A DNA stretch of 64,000 nucleotides, from positions 1 through 64,000 of the forward strand of contig CAWFMV010000003.1 in NCBI GenBank assembly GCA_963817015.1, given 5' to 3'. Position 1 is the stretch's first letter; each line of letters starts with the position of its first letter. The notes under the pieces are model-generated. The model saw nothing but the letters and a program-made list of their open reading frames with translations. It searched no databases and was not told where the DNA came from. Positions 9,494 through 17,985 of this stretch are shown piece after piece. A program made the translations under genes and the position numbers. The DNA comes from VAZQ01 sp963817015 (GTDB taxonomy: Bacteria > Pseudomonadota > Alphaproteobacteria > Rhizobiales > Xanthobacteraceae).

Positions 9494-9744
9494 GGGATCA
9501 ATCGCGGGGAACAAGGTGGGTTGGCGAGGAAAAGAACGCGGCGAGAAGAATTAAGTTTATCATGCCGCGATTTCAGGTAGCAGTGTTGCCAAAAGGACGC
9601 AGTTGGGCAAGGCGCGGCAAATCGCGGCTAGGCAGGGCTAGGCGTTAGCCTTAAAAGACCCGCCAAGCGCGCTTGCGCATGGTGCGACGCACCAATATAA
9701 TTGTGCGTCGCGGTATGGATTCGGCGTGCCCTGGGAGGAGAGCC

Positions 9745-10052
9745 ATGAGCAAGGTCTGGAAAACTAAGTATGGATCTCGCAAAGTGCGCGTTGAGCCTCC
9801 CACGCTTGATGAGGCGGTCTTTGCGGCACGCGGCTGACTGACGATCCCAATGAGCAGGCCGAGATCGCCGCGAGCCTGATGGGTCTGCCGGTCGACAAGG
9901 TCAAGGTGGCCGTGCTCAAGGCGTCCCAGCGCAAGGACGTCAACCGCGTGACCTTCACCGAGCGCGGCAATACCGAGCGCGCCGTCGTCGTCGAGCGCAA
10001 GGTGACGCGCCGGTTCGGCGTGCGGCCTGGCAGCTACCGCCCGCTCGGCTGA
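9745..10052 (+). CDS. Conserved small protein of unknown function (one frameshift)
   Basis: ATG at 9745, preceded by GGGAGGAGAGCC, a good ribosome site. It starts MSKVWKTKYGSRKVRVEPPT, then LDEAVFAARG. A one-base change near 9833 continues LTDDPNEQAEIAASLMGLPV, with RVTFTERGNTERAVVVERKV and a basic tail RRFGVRPGSYRPLG. The total is about 102 residues, lysine- and arginine-rich, without signal peptide or membrane helix. No function recognised. Confidence 0.6.
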
Positions 10053-10131
10053 AGACCAGCGCTTCGCTACTTCAGCGCAAACAGCAGGATGTGACCGGAT
10101 CGGTCACGCCCCAAGGCCATGACGAGCAGCC

Positions 10132-11148
10132 TTAGAGGCCGGCCTCGATGGCGCGCCGGACCACCTTGCGCACCCCGGCATTGGTGAGGAAGGCGTCGTG
10201 ATTGATGATGCCCCAGCTGTCGCTGGCATCGATGACGTTGAGACCAAGCCGCTCGAGCTGTTCCTTCTCAGCGGCACCGACGCGGGTGATACCGCCGGCG
10301 AGCCTGCGCGAGAGCGCAAGCGCGCGATCGTTGGTGGCGGTCACGATGGTGATCTTGCGCGCCAGCGGGCCGAGCCGCTCGATCGAGGAACTGAAGACGT
10401 CGATGTCGATATCGGGCGAGGCAAACACCACGGCACCGATCTTGTCGGCGGCCGCGTCGCCATAGCGGGCATAGATCTGGCGCAGCGCTTCAAGCGTGAT
10501 CATCGTGCCCATGCTATGGGCGACGAGGTGCACGCGGCTGCGGGTCGGCGACAGCATCACCGCATCGAGCACGCGCTCGAAGGCGTCGCGCGACCACATC
10601 GCGCTCTCGCGGTCGGAGACATAGTCGAACAGCCCGGCCTTCGACGGCCATGAGAACATCATGGTGTCGCCATGGAACCCGACGCTGTCGGAGATCTGTG
10701 CGGCGTCGAGCGCAGCCTCCTCGAAGGTGTACCGGAAGCCGTGGATGTAGAGGAGAATGCTGCGCTCCTGCGCCTCCGCGATCAGCTCGCCGAGTTGGCC
10801 ACGCATCGGCTCAACTTGTTGGATCGCCCATTCGCCCTGTCCAATCGAGGCGAACGAGAAGCCTTCGGTTTTGGGCGGCGTCAGCCGCACGCGCGCAAGG
10901 CTGAGGGTGCCACGGTCGGGGCCGTACCAGGGCTTGGCGCGGCCGCCGCTGACAGGCTTGCGGGTGGTGGCCGCAAGCACGGTTGGGTTCGCGGCGATCC
11001 TGGAGCTGTAGAATTGCGCAGTCTCGCTGGCGCCCAGGCTCGCGCAGCCGCCGAGCGCCAGCGCGCCGCCGGACACGCCGAGCGCGCGCAGGAGTGCGCG
11101 TCGCGAAACCCGCGCTGACCCCTGTGTGATCGACCCCTGCCTGATCAT
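10132..11148 (-). CDS. Alpha/beta hydrolase (DUF900-type), Tat or lipoprotein signal
   Basis: Intact, 338 residues from the ATG at 11148. The N-terminus MIRQGSITQGSARVSRRALL has a twin-arginine-like pair, then LALGGCAS, a lipobox, so the protein is probably anchored in the periplasm. The hydrolase core shows ILLYIHGFRYTFEEAA (oxyanion HG), FSWPSKAGLFDYVSDRESA and VHLVAHSMGT with the nucleophile serine in HSMG. VVFASPDIDIDVF and the late NHDAF histidine fit the triad. This is the DUF900 esterase pattern. The frame is open upstream to 11295, but the lipobox position favours 11148. Substrate unknown. Confidence 0.82.
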   Translation of the reverse strand: MIRQGSITQGSARVSRRALLRALGVSGGALALGGCASLGASETAQFYSSRIAANPTVLAATTRKPVSGGRAKPWYGPDRGTLSLARVRLTPPKTEGFSFASIGQGEWAIQQVEPMRGQLGELIAEAQERSILLYIHGFRYTFEEAALDAAQISDSVGFHGDTMMFSWPSKAGLFDYVSDRESAMWSRDAFERVLDAVMLSPTRSRVHLVAHSMGTMITLEALRQIYARYGDAAADKIGAVVFASPDIDIDVFSSSIERLGPLARKITIVTATNDRALALSRRLAGGITRVGAAEKEQLERLGLNVIDASDSWGIINHDAFLTNAGVRKVVRRAIEAGL

Positions 11149-11339
11149 GTGACGCCCATTGAACCACCAGATCTCCACCAGATCATGGCGGTTTCTGTGT
11201 CTTGCCTTGCGCCTGAACAAGGCAATAACACGGCGAGGGGCGCCTGCCGGCGTGTTGTGATCGGCTTGGGGATAGCTGGGAACCCGGCTTACCAAGGCTG
11301 CGAGCCCCTGACGGCCCCCGTATGGTTAAGGAGGGAACT

Positions 11340-11979
11340 ATGCCTGTGACGCTCTACTACATGTCAGGCTCGCCCTATGCTTGGCGCGCATGGCTGGCGC
11401 TTGTCCACAAGGGCGTGGCGTTCACGCACCGGACGATGTCCTACGACGCCGGCGATTTCAAAAGCGAGGAGTTCCGCAAGCTCACGCCGCGCCGGCGCGT
11501 GCCGGTGCTGCTCGACGACGACTTTGCGCTCTACGAAAGCGCGGCCATTGTCGAGTACATCGAGGAGCGCTGGCCGCAGCCCTCGTTGTTTTCCGCGGAC
11601 CTGCGCCAGCGCGCCGTTGAGCGCCGTCTGGTTCGCGAGGCGGATGCCTATTTCGCGGAGCGCATGGAACGGCTGGTGGAGGCGGTGCTGTTCACGCCGG
11701 AAGCCGAGCGCGATCCTGCGCGCATCGCCAAGGTTTGTTCCAAGTCTCAAGTCGGAATATGCGCTTTGGGAGACGTTGATCGCGGGCGATTATCTCTCCG
11801 GCGCGCTCTCGGCTGCCGACTATGCGCTCTATCCTTTGACTGCACTGGTCGCCAGGATGGCGAGCCGCAATCCGACGCTGATTCCCGCCGATCTCGCAGG
11901 CCCCAAGGTCACAGCCTGGATGCGCCGTATGCAAATGTTGCCGATCGTGCAGGCAACATGGCCACCGCACTGGAAATAG
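11340..11979 (+). CDS. Glutathione S-transferase family protein (one frameshift)
   Basis: About 212 residues. The ATG at 11340 follows AAGGAGGGAACT, an excellent ribosome site. The N-terminal thioredoxin-like domain reads MPVTLYYMSGSPYAWRAWLA, with TPRRRVPVLLDDD (cis-Pro before V) and LYESAAIVEYIEERWPQP (glutathione-binding ES). The helical C-domain breaks frame near 11740 and continues YALWETLIAGDYLSGALSAA, then DYALYPL, ending PPHWK at 11979. The serine in GSPYAWR suggests a beta/omega/zeta-like enzyme. Stand-alone cytosolic gene. Confidence 0.83.
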
Positions 11980-12356
11980 TGCGGAGCGAATCAGCTTCAG
12001 CGGGTAATAATCTACAGCGCTTATTCTTTGTAGGGGAGAATGCGGTGCGCATACGCACACGCCGTTGCCTTGCTTTGTGCAATACGTCTAGCTGACGAAT
12101 CTCCAGCTGATTTTCCTTGCGTCGTGCAGGCACCGCGGCGCGCACGAGGGGAAAAGGGAACTGGGGAGGGAAACCGGGAACTGGAGAATGCGGCAGGAGA
12201 CGATGCTTGAGACGATTTCTTGCACGCTCCTGAAAGAGCGTGTGTTGGATGATGGGGCGGATGTCTGAGTTGTCGCGTGAGGCACACGATCCTTCTACGA
12301 ACGACAGACTCTGCGAACGACAGACTTTGCTCGCGACAGACATGGAGGCATGACAC
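11980..12356. other. 377-bp intergenic leader with hairpin and short repeats
   Basis: No coding sequence is supported. It holds a hairpin CACGCTC-N6-GAGCGTG at 12223-12242 and direct repeats of CGAACGACAGACT at 12298-12327, just upstream of the next gene. GGGGAGAATGCGG near 12033 and a CGTCTAGCTG stretch near 12087 recur in the leader of the paralogous gene at 16086, so the leaders as well as the genes may have been duplicated. Confidence 0.4.
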
Positions 12357-12857
12357 ATGGCGTTGGCGCAGCTTAACCAGAACGGCCAGCAGCCGAGTCC
12401 GCGGCGGGACTCTGCGGCGGATGAATCCCTGAGCGGCGCGGAGGAGCGTGTGATGCTCGAAGGCCAGAAGGCTTACATCGTCATCAATGCGATCGGCGCT
12501 ATCGTGCTGCTGGTATTTCTGCAAGCGATCTGGCCCAGCCCGGGCGCGCTGTTGCTTAAGAAAGGCGTGCTGTGGGGGGTCGTCGCCTTCGGTGTGGGCG
12601 TCGCCATCGCGACGCTCGGCTATGCGTTGCGGCTCTGGTCGCTGCGCAGGAGCGGCCCCAGATTTATTGCGCCGGTGGTGAGCCTGGTGAACGGAGCGAT
12701 CCCGCTGCTCGTGGTCGGGAGCTTTCTCGCCGGCGTGATCCTGCCGGTGCTGGGCGGCTTTGACTCGCTGCCGCCATCGCCGGCCGATCGGACCGCGCAG
12801 GTGAAGGAGGCTCCCAGGGGGGACACCGGCAAGGGTGACGTCAACAAAAGGCGCTGA
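12357..12857 (+). CDS. Unknown inner-membrane protein, paralogue of the 16086 gene
   Basis: 166 residues, intact. A charged cytosolic N-terminus ends in ERVMLEGQKAYIVINAIGAI. Three predicted membrane segments follow: IVLLVFLQAIWP, GVVAFGVGVAIATLGYAL and the C-terminal PLLVVGSFLAGVILPVLGGF. The tail is short, charged and probably cytosolic. The motif EGQK-x3-I-INA-GA, then F-x-AIWP, then LKKGVL, is shared with the 129-residue protein at 16086. No known domain recognised. Confidence 0.65.
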   Translation: MALAQLNQNGQQPSPRRDSAADESLSGAEERVMLEGQKAYIVINAIGAIVLLVFLQAIWPSPGALLLKKGVLWGVVAFGVGVAIATLGYALRLWSLRRSGPRFIAPVVSLVNGAIPLLVVGSFLAGVILPVLGGFDSLPPSPADRTAQVKEAPRGDTGKGDVNKRR

Positions 12858-12869
12858 TCACATCGGGCC

Positions 12870-12897
12870 AACCCCGGGCTCGCGAGACACCGGGGTT
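12870..12897. terminator. Hairpin between convergent genes
   Basis: AACCCCGG and CCGGGGTT arms with a 12-base loop lie 12 bp after the stop of the membrane-protein gene and before the convergent gene ending at 12942. There is no U-run, so it is only a candidate terminator. Confidence 0.4.
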
Positions 12898-12941
12898 GCC
12901 GCCGGGCCAGCGGCGCTAGTCTAGAGCCGCAGCGCTGACGA

Positions 12942-13175
12942 TCAGTAGCGGTAGTTCCACCAGCCCGCGTGCTTCCAGCGATGGAAGTAGCGCGGGTAAA
13001 CGTAGTGCGGCTTGTAGACGAAGTAGCCCGGCGCATAAGCGTAGCCCGGGTAGCTGTAGTAGGGATGGCCATACCAGCCGTAGCCGCGCCAGGTGGCATT
13101 GGCCGCACTCGGAGCGAGCGCAGCAGTGCCGACCACCGCGGTGGCGGCGAGTGCGACGGTGAGCTTGCGGATCAT
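12942..13175 (-). CDS. Small secreted Tyr/Trp-rich protein
   Basis: 77 residues. The ATG at 13175 follows AAGGAGTGACCCCC, which fixes this start over the upstream ATGs at 13193 and 13214. A signal peptide (LTVALAATAVVGTAALAPSA, cut after NA) precedes a mature part of about 48 residues dominated by Tyr, Trp, His and Gly (GYGWYGHPYYSYPGYAYAPG). Such short aromatic-rich exported proteins are common in Bradyrhizobium-like genomes, but their role is not known to me. It could associate with the cell surface. Confidence 0.6.
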   Translation of the reverse strand: MIRKLTVALAATAVVGTAALAPSAANATWRGYGWYGHPYYSYPGYAYAPGYFVYKPHYVYPRYFHRWKHAGWWNYRY

Positions 13176-13392
13176 GGGGGTCACTCCTTTCATCACGGAT
13201 GTCGTTGTCGACATCCGTTGATTGATACGGAGCAGCAGAACCGCGGTTGCAGAGCGCGCTGGAAAAGTTTGCTGAAGATCGGTTCAGCATCTCGACACAA
13301 ATGCGGCCAGCGAAATCATCACACTGTCGTCATCACTCAGTGACGATGTGCAGGGCTCGTGTTGGCGATGCCCGGCAAATGTCTGACAACGC

Positions 13393-13430
13393 AAAAAGGG
13401 CGCGCCACAATGATGTGGCGGCGCCCCTTT
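13393..13430 (-). terminator. Rho-independent terminator
   Basis: Read on the minus strand, an AAAGGGGCGCCGCCACA arm pairs with TGTGGCGCGCCCTTT around a short loop and is followed by TTTTT. It lies about 65 bp downstream of the stop of the small membrane-protein gene that ends at 13496, so it fits as that gene's terminator. Confidence 0.6.
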
Positions 13431-13495
13431 GGAACTTTTGCCCCGTCTGATCAGTGCGGTTAGATCAGTGCGGGCAGGTCACTTTTTACGTCAGA

Positions 13496-13702
13496 TCACT
13501 GTGACGTCAGATCTTGTGGGCAGCAGGCCATCCAGATGCGCATTCCGCTGTACCAGACGATGCCGACGATGGCGCCTGCGGCAGTCTGGATCACGTAGCC
13601 CACGGTCGCGGGTGGCGGCAGCCACCAGAGCATGCCGATGGTCCACATAACTGCCATGACTATGGAAGCAGTAATCAGCGTGCGGTGAGGTGACATCGGC
13701 AT
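13496..13702 (-). CDS. Small membrane protein of unknown function
   Basis: About 68 residues from the ATG at 13702 (MPMSPHRTL); the ATG at 13696 is equally possible. Two hydrophobic segments can be seen: LITASIVMAVMWTIGMLWWL, and VGYVIQTAAGAIVGIVWYSG. The tail MRIWMACCPQDLTSQ carries a Cys-Cys pair. It resembles small two-helix inner-membrane proteins. A hairpin terminator follows. Function not recognised. Confidence 0.5.
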   Translation of the reverse strand: MPMSPHRTLITASIVMAVMWTIGMLWWLPPPATVGYVIQTAAGAIVGIVWYSGMRIWMACCPQDLTSQ

Positions 13703-13936
13703 ACTCCGTCGATCGTGGCGCGCTGCGCCGTTGAATAGGTGGGACGGCTTCGCCGTCGCGTGGTCCAATCTAGGCGGATGGGTACGGGCCGATGTGATGG
13801 CGATCACAGAATAGCCGAATGAGCTGCGCCGGATGGCTGATGGATTGCGGCCTGAGGCAGCGCCAGATGGCTGACGGGCTGCGCCACGCTTGGCAATGCT
13901 CTATGCTTAATTCTTGCAATGCCGATCGGGACTGTC

Positions 13937-14242
13937 ATGGCCAAGAGCATCGTCAAGCCACGCACCGCGGTCCGGCCCAAGACCAAGCGGCCGCCGCTCT
14001 ACAAGGTCATTCTGCTCAATGACGACTACACGCCGCGCGAGTTCGTCGTGATGGTGCTCAAGGCGGTGTTCCGCATGAACGAGGACGAGGCCTACCGCGT
14101 GATGATGACGGCGCACCGGCGCGGCGCCTGCGTGATCGCGGTCTATGCCAAGGACGTCGCCGAGACCAAGGCCAAGGAAGCAACCGAGCTCGGCAAGTCG
14201 AAAGGCTATCCCTTGTTCTTCACCACCGAGCCCGAGGAGTAG
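13937..14242 (+). CDS. clpS: ATP-dependent Clp protease adaptor ClpS (ClpS2 type)
   Basis: 101 residues from the ATG at 13937 (MAKSIVKP); an in-frame ATG at 13919 is possible. ClpS binds the ClpA N-domain and delivers N-degron substrates to ClpAP. The core YKVILLNDDYTPREFVVMVL has the N-end-rule pocket residues (N-D-D-Y-T-P). HRRGACVIAVYAKDVAETKA and the end GYPLFFTTEPEE match the second alphaproteobacterial paralogue, ClpS2, more closely than ClpS1, which ends in a basic Met-Glu-Lys tail. No clpA lies beside it here. Cytosolic. The family is certain; the subtype is from remembered sequence patterns. Confidence 0.93.
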   Translation: MAKSIVKPRTAVRPKTKRPPLYKVILLNDDYTPREFVVMVLKAVFRMNEDEAYRVMMTAHRRGACVIAVYAKDVAETKAKEATELGKSKGYPLFFTTEPEE

Positions 14243-14258
14243 GGCGCGGCCTCACTGT

Positions 14259-14298
14259 CCGTTCGTCCCCGCGGAAGCACATGTGCGGGAACGAACGG
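14259..14298. terminator. Hairpin downstream of clpS
   Basis: CCGTTCGTCCCCGC and GCGGGAACGAACGG form near-perfect 14-bp arms, 17 bp after the clpS stop. The sequence is related to the CGTCCCCGCG repeat family seen again at 49620. There is no U-tract, so termination is inferred from stem strength and position. Confidence 0.45.
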
Positions 14299-14318
14299 TC
14301 GAGTGATCAATCGCAACG

Positions 14319-14516
14319 TTATCGGTTGTTACACTGCATCCAGGACGGATAGGCGCTCGCGGCGCTGTCATCGCCACCGACGCAGTGCTTGCCCGACTTT
14401 GAATTGTGGTAGGCGCGCCACCATTCCTGCGGGTTCTGCTGGGCGTAGCTCGCGGAGCCGAGCGCCGTCACGAGGACGACTGCGGCGCCGAGCGCGATCA
14501 CGGAATTCTTGAACAT
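14319..14516 (-). CDS. Small secreted protein
   Basis: 65 residues from the ATG at 14516, preceded by AGGAGACCTCCC. A signal peptide MFKNSVIALGAAVVLVTALG is followed by cleavage near SYAQ. The mature part is about 42 residues: QNPQEWWRAYHNSKSGKHCV, GGDDSAASAYPSWMQCNNR. Two cysteines may form a disulfide. It belongs to no family I can name. Similar short exported proteins occur in Bradyrhizobium relatives. Confidence 0.55.
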   Translation of the reverse strand: MFKNSVIALGAAVVLVTALGSASYAQQNPQEWWRAYHNSKSGKHCVGGDDSAASAYPSWMQCNNR

Positions 14517-14817
14517 GGGAGGTCTCCTGTTTGTTGGCCACACCACGATTGGTGCTGTGGCCATACTGTTGTGATGGGAGGGCGCGGTAAATCAGCTGGA
14601 TGTCCTGGGATTTGCGCCTAAGCGCCGGCGATCGACTGCGACAAAGACCCGCCGATTGCGGGTTTCCTGCATCCCGTCGCCAACGGCGCCGCAATGCTTC
14701 GGTCTTGGTTATGAAGTATTCGGGCTCGCTTATAGCGTGCTGTTCCATCCTGCAGCGCTGTTGTATTGTTGCTTCGAGCCGCGCCGCTGAAGCGCGACGT
14801 CTTGTGGGAGGAGATCG

Positions 14818-15751
14818 ATGAAGACCATCGCCTGTGCATTGATGCTGGCCGCGCTGCCGGTTGTCGCAGCCGCCGCCGAGCGGCCGGACTGGGCCTTTCC
14901 GCCGCCCGGCGTGACCGGCGCGCCGCGCAAGCCCGAAACCGGCGAACTCAAGCACGTGCCGGGGAGCGGCAAGACCTATACCCAGTCGCAGATCGACTCC
15001 GTCAACGATCCGCCGGACTGGTTCCCGGACGAGCATCCGCCGATGCCTTCGATCGTGGCGCATGGGCGCGGACGGGAGGTGCGCGCCTGCATCAGCTGCC
15101 ATCTCTCGACCGGCCATGGCCATCCGGAGAATTCGCGGCTGCCGGGCGCGAGCGCCGGCTACATCGCGCGCCAGCTCGCCGAGTTCAGAAGCGGCGTGCG
15201 CAAGGGCGCGGCCAATATGGTGACCTTCACGAAGGCGATGAGCGACGAGGAGATGAAGACCGCGGCGGAATACTTTGCGTCGCTGCCGGTCAAGCGCTGG
15301 ACCCGCGTGGTCGAGACCGACACCGTGCCGAAGACCTACTTCTCCGGCACGCGGCGCATGCCGCTGCCGGAAGGCGGCACCGAGCCGATCGGCATGCGCG
15401 TCATCGAGGTTCCGGAGGACGCCGAGCGGGTCGAGCTGCGCGATCCGAAGTCCGGCTTCATCGCCTATGCGCCGCCCGGCAGCCTCGCCAAGGGCCTGGA
15501 CCTGGTCGCGACCGGCGGCGACGGCAAGACCATCGCCTGCACGATCTGCCACGGGCCGACGCTCAAGGGCATCGGTGAGGTGCCGGGCATTGCCGGCCAG
15601 TCGCCGGTGAACGATCGCGCGCCAGCTCTATCTGATGGCGACCGGCGAGCGTGCCGGCGCCTGGGCGCTGCTGATGAAGGGCGTGGTCGAGAAGCTCACC
15701 AACGACGACATCGTGGCGATCTCGGCCTTCGTGGCCTCGCAGGAGCCGTAG
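14818..15751 (+). CDS. Dihaem c-type cytochrome (one frameshift)
   Basis: About 311 residues. The ATG at 14818 follows GGGAGGAGATCG. Signal peptide MKTIACALMLAALPVVAAAA. The first haem site CISCH is near residue 97 and the second, CTICH, near residue 242, so there are two tandem cytochrome c domains in the periplasm. Likely methionine ligands lie in MVTFTKAM and in the C-terminal segment YLMATGERAGAWALLMKGVV. A one-base change near 15610 breaks the frame; after it the protein ends DDIVAISAFVASQEP at 15751. It may be an electron donor to a dehydrogenase or oxidase; no partner is encoded next to it. Confidence 0.83.
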
Positions 15752-15767
15752 AGTCACGCGCTGGCTT

Positions 15768-15891
15768 GTAGCCCGGATGGAGCCATAAGCGCGTTGACGC
15801 GCGTCTTCTACGCGCTACGTGCGACATCCGGGTCTGAGTGTGCCAGTCGCAATGCCGTCCCCGGATGTCGCATCCGCTCCATCCGGGCTAC
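15768..15891. repeat. REP-like palindromic element (GTAGCCCGGAT family), copy 1
   Basis: GTAGCCCGGATGGAGC at the left edge and GCTCCATCCGGGCTAC at the right edge are inverted copies. Between them are smaller palindromes around GCGCGTTGACGCGCG. It begins 16 bp after the cytochrome c stop. Copies at 16827 and 19515 share the ends and the internal ACGCGCGTCTTC core. With the flanks it fills the 334-bp gap up to 16086; the rest of the gap is the leader of the next gene. Confidence 0.7.
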
Positions 15892-16085
15892 CCGCTGCGC
15901 CCGGGACAGGCCAACGAATTAAGCCGCCCAGATTTCGCCGCATTAGCCGCGCGTGTCGCGTAACGCTTTGCAGTACAAAAAGTTTTTAACAGGGGAGAAT
16001 CCGGCTCGCGCGTTGCGCGCGAGCCCGCGATGTCGTCTAGCTGGTCGGATTCCGACTCGGCCACCGAGCGAGGGAGAATGCGGCA

Positions 16086-16475
16086 ATGGCGGACGATCCT
16101 CTGAAGGACCGTATGCTGATCGAAGGCCAGAAGACCTTCATCATCATCAATGCGGTCGGCGCGATGGCGCTGTTGGCGTTTCTGTCGGCGATCTGGCCCT
16201 ATGGCGGCTCGACTGCGCTCAAGAAAGGCGTGCTCAACGGCATCGTTGCTTTTGCACTTGGCGTCCTGCTGGCGGCGATCGGCTACATGATGCGCGACTG
16301 GGCCGCGCGCATGAACCAGTCGAAGTGGCCGGGGCGCATCTTTGGGCACGTCCGCATGTGGATTCCAGCCGTCGTGGCGGTGTGCTTTCTGGCCGGCGTG
16401 ATCCTGCCAGTCATTGGCGGACATGACTCGCTCTCGAACTCGGCGCCCGGGCAGGCCTCGCTGAGACGGCGCTGA
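16086..16475 (+). CDS. Unknown inner-membrane protein, paralogue of the 12357 gene
   Basis: 129 residues, intact, preceded by GAGGGAGAATGCGGCA. MADDPLKDRMLIEGQKTFII followed by INAVGAMALLAFLSAIWP matches the EGQK-INA-AIWP signature of the 12357 protein. A second segment, GVLNGIVAFALGVLLAAIGY, and a third near the C-terminus, WIPAVVAVCFLAGVILPVIG, make three predicted helices. The tail is short and basic. Unknown family; the two genes lie 3.2 kb apart in the same orientation. Confidence 0.65.
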   Translation: MADDPLKDRMLIEGQKTFIIINAVGAMALLAFLSAIWPYGGSTALKKGVLNGIVAFALGVLLAAIGYMMRDWAARMNQSKWPGRIFGHVRMWIPAVVAVCFLAGVILPVIGGHDSLSNSAPGQASLRRR

Positions 16476-16639
16476 TCGGCGGCCCAGGAAAAATCGATAA
16501 CAATCGACGTCGATCGGACGGAACTCTTCACCGCCTGGCAGATTGTGCTTCCGCGTCATGCGGGCGCATGAACGTCTTCCGTGCTCTATGCGCCCTTTGC
16601 TGGCTGGACAAGCAGCAGCGCCATTGATCGGAGGTGCCC

Positions 16640-16804
16640 ATGGAACTGCCGGAGGACATCCGCCGCGAGATCGACAAAAGCCACGACCGGGAGACGATCC
16701 TGGAAGTGGTCAGCCAGCTGCAGAGTGATGGGGTCGCCATCACGCGCGACATCGTCGCTGCAATCCGGGCGACGATCGCAGTCACTGAAGGTGTCGTCGA
16801 GTAG
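16640..16804 (+). CDS. Small acidic helical protein
   Basis: 54 residues with ATG at 16640 and GGAGGTGCCC immediately upstream. MELPEDIRREIDKSHDRETI, then LEVVSQLQSDGVAITRDIVA and ATIAVTEGVVE form amphipathic helices without signal or membrane segment. A REP-like element starts 22 bp after its stop. It could be a small regulator or a chaperone-like peptide. Not recognised; a short ORF supported by its ribosome site and protein-like composition. Confidence 0.45.
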   Translation: MELPEDIRREIDKSHDRETILEVVSQLQSDGVAITRDIVAAIRATIAVTEGVVE

Positions 16805-16826
16805 GCGTCCGCTCGGCGCATGGTGT

Positions 16827-16981
16827 GTAGCCCGGATGGAGCGGAAGCGACATCCGGGACAGCAGTACAAAGCGACATGACCTGATCCCGGATTTCGCTA
16901 GCGCGTCCTAAAGGGCGTCAACGCCCGTCTTCCACGGGCTATGGACGCGCGTAAACGCGCTTAATGCTCAATCCGGGCTAC
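16827..16981. repeat. REP-like palindromic element, copy 2
   Basis: It starts GTAGCCCGGATGGAGC and ends with inverted ATCCGGGCTAC, with internal CGTCAACGCCCGTCTTC and GCGCGTAAACGCGC palindromes. It lies between the small helical gene and the convergent dienelactone hydrolase gene. Longer than copies 1 and 3 because of an extra inner hairpin. Confidence 0.7.
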
Positions 16982-17013
16982 ACGTCCTGGTTCGTTGCGA
17001 GCGATGCGCTTGC

Positions 17014-17784
17014 TCAGATCCCGAAGATCTCCTTGAGGAAGCGCGACGTGGTCGCGATCGACTGCGTGTTGGCGCGCTCCTCGTCCTTGTTCTTCGGCAC
17101 CGAGAAGCCGTGGCCGGCGCCGCTGTAGAACTCCATCTGGAATTCGACCTTGGCCTTGCGCAGCTCGTTGTAGACTTCCGCGACTTTCTCGAGCGGATAG
17201 GGCACGTCCTCGGCGCCGTGCAGGATCAGGAACTTGCCCTTGGCGTTCTGCGCCCAGCCGGCCGGATGATCGAAGAACGAGCCGTGGATCGAGACATTGC
17301 CGGCGAGCGGCACGCCGGTCGAGCCGAACTCGACGCCGACCATGCCGCCGAAGCAATAGCCGATCAGCGCCACCTTGCCGGCATCGACCATCGGGTTCTT
17401 GACGAGCGTGTCGTAGCCCGCCTTGGCGCGCGCCTTCATCAGCGCGCGGTCCTTGGTGTAGATGCCCATCTGCGCCTGCGCCTCCGGCACGTCCTTGGGC
17501 AGGATGCCCTGCGCGTAGCCGAAGAAATCGGCCGCGAACGCCACATAGCCGAGCTTGGCCCAGGTCTCGGTGTGCTCGAGCGTATAGGGCTGCATGCCGG
17601 CGCGGTCGTGGATCAGCAGGATCGCCGGGCGCTTGCCGGTGATCTTGTCGTCATAGGCCAGATAGCCTTTGAGCTTGGTGCCGTCGTGGCTGTACTCGAC
17701 CCATTCCTTCTTCATCTCGGCGTGTGCCGGAAGTGCGATGAATGCCAGCACGGCAGCCGCAATGGCGATGCGGATTGGTGTCAT
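17014..17784 (-). CDS. Dienelactone hydrolase family protein, exported
   Basis: 256 residues, intact. The signal peptide MTPIRIAIAAAVLAFIALPA is cut after AHA, so the enzyme is periplasmic, unlike cytosolic ClcD. RPAILLIHDRAGMQPYTLEH has the oxyanion region. VALIGYCFGGMVG has the nucleophile cysteine in GYCFGG, LHGAEDVPYP holds the acid and GAGHGFSVP the histidine. The start at 17784 follows GGGAGGACGACC. Family members hydrolyse dienelactones or related esters; the exported form suggests a different substrate. Confidence 0.88.
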   Translation of the reverse strand: MTPIRIAIAAAVLAFIALPAHAEMKKEWVEYSHDGTKLKGYLAYDDKITGKRPAILLIHDRAGMQPYTLEHTETWAKLGYVAFAADFFGYAQGILPKDVPEAQAQMGIYTKDRALMKARAKAGYDTLVKNPMVDAGKVALIGYCFGGMVGVEFGSTGVPLAGNVSIHGSFFDHPAGWAQNAKGKFLILHGAEDVPYPLEKVAEVYNELRKAKVEFQMEFYSGAGHGFSVPKNKDEERANTQSIATTSRFLKEIFGI

Positions 17785-17885
17785 GGTCGTCCTCCCTTGC
17801 GTTGATTTTGGCTTGCATTGATTTTGCCAAAGTTTGACGCAGCGGGAAGGAGAAGTCGAGGGGGTGAGCGAAGATGCCGATGCAG

Positions 17886-17968
17886 TAGGATGGGTTGAGC
17901 GGCAGCGAAACCCATCGCTTTATTGGCGACAAGCGTGGTGGGTTCTCGCTGCCGCTCAACCCATCCTA
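17886..17968. repeat. Long palindromic repeat (AGGATGGGTTGAGC family)
   Basis: A 29-bp left arm at 17886-17914, beginning TAGGATGGGTTGAGCGGCAG, pairs with the right arm 17939-17968, ending CTCAACCCATCCTA, around a 24-bp loop. Nearly perfect. It lies upstream of the dienelactone hydrolase and 17 bp beyond the stop of the retropepsin-like gene, where it could end that transcript. Confidence 0.7.
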
Positions 17969-17985
17969 CGAGCTGTGAGCGCTGC

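Noticed and set aside
16640..16804. Toxin-antitoxin module
   Set aside because: The small protein has no partner gene with a matching overlap, and no TA fold was recognised.
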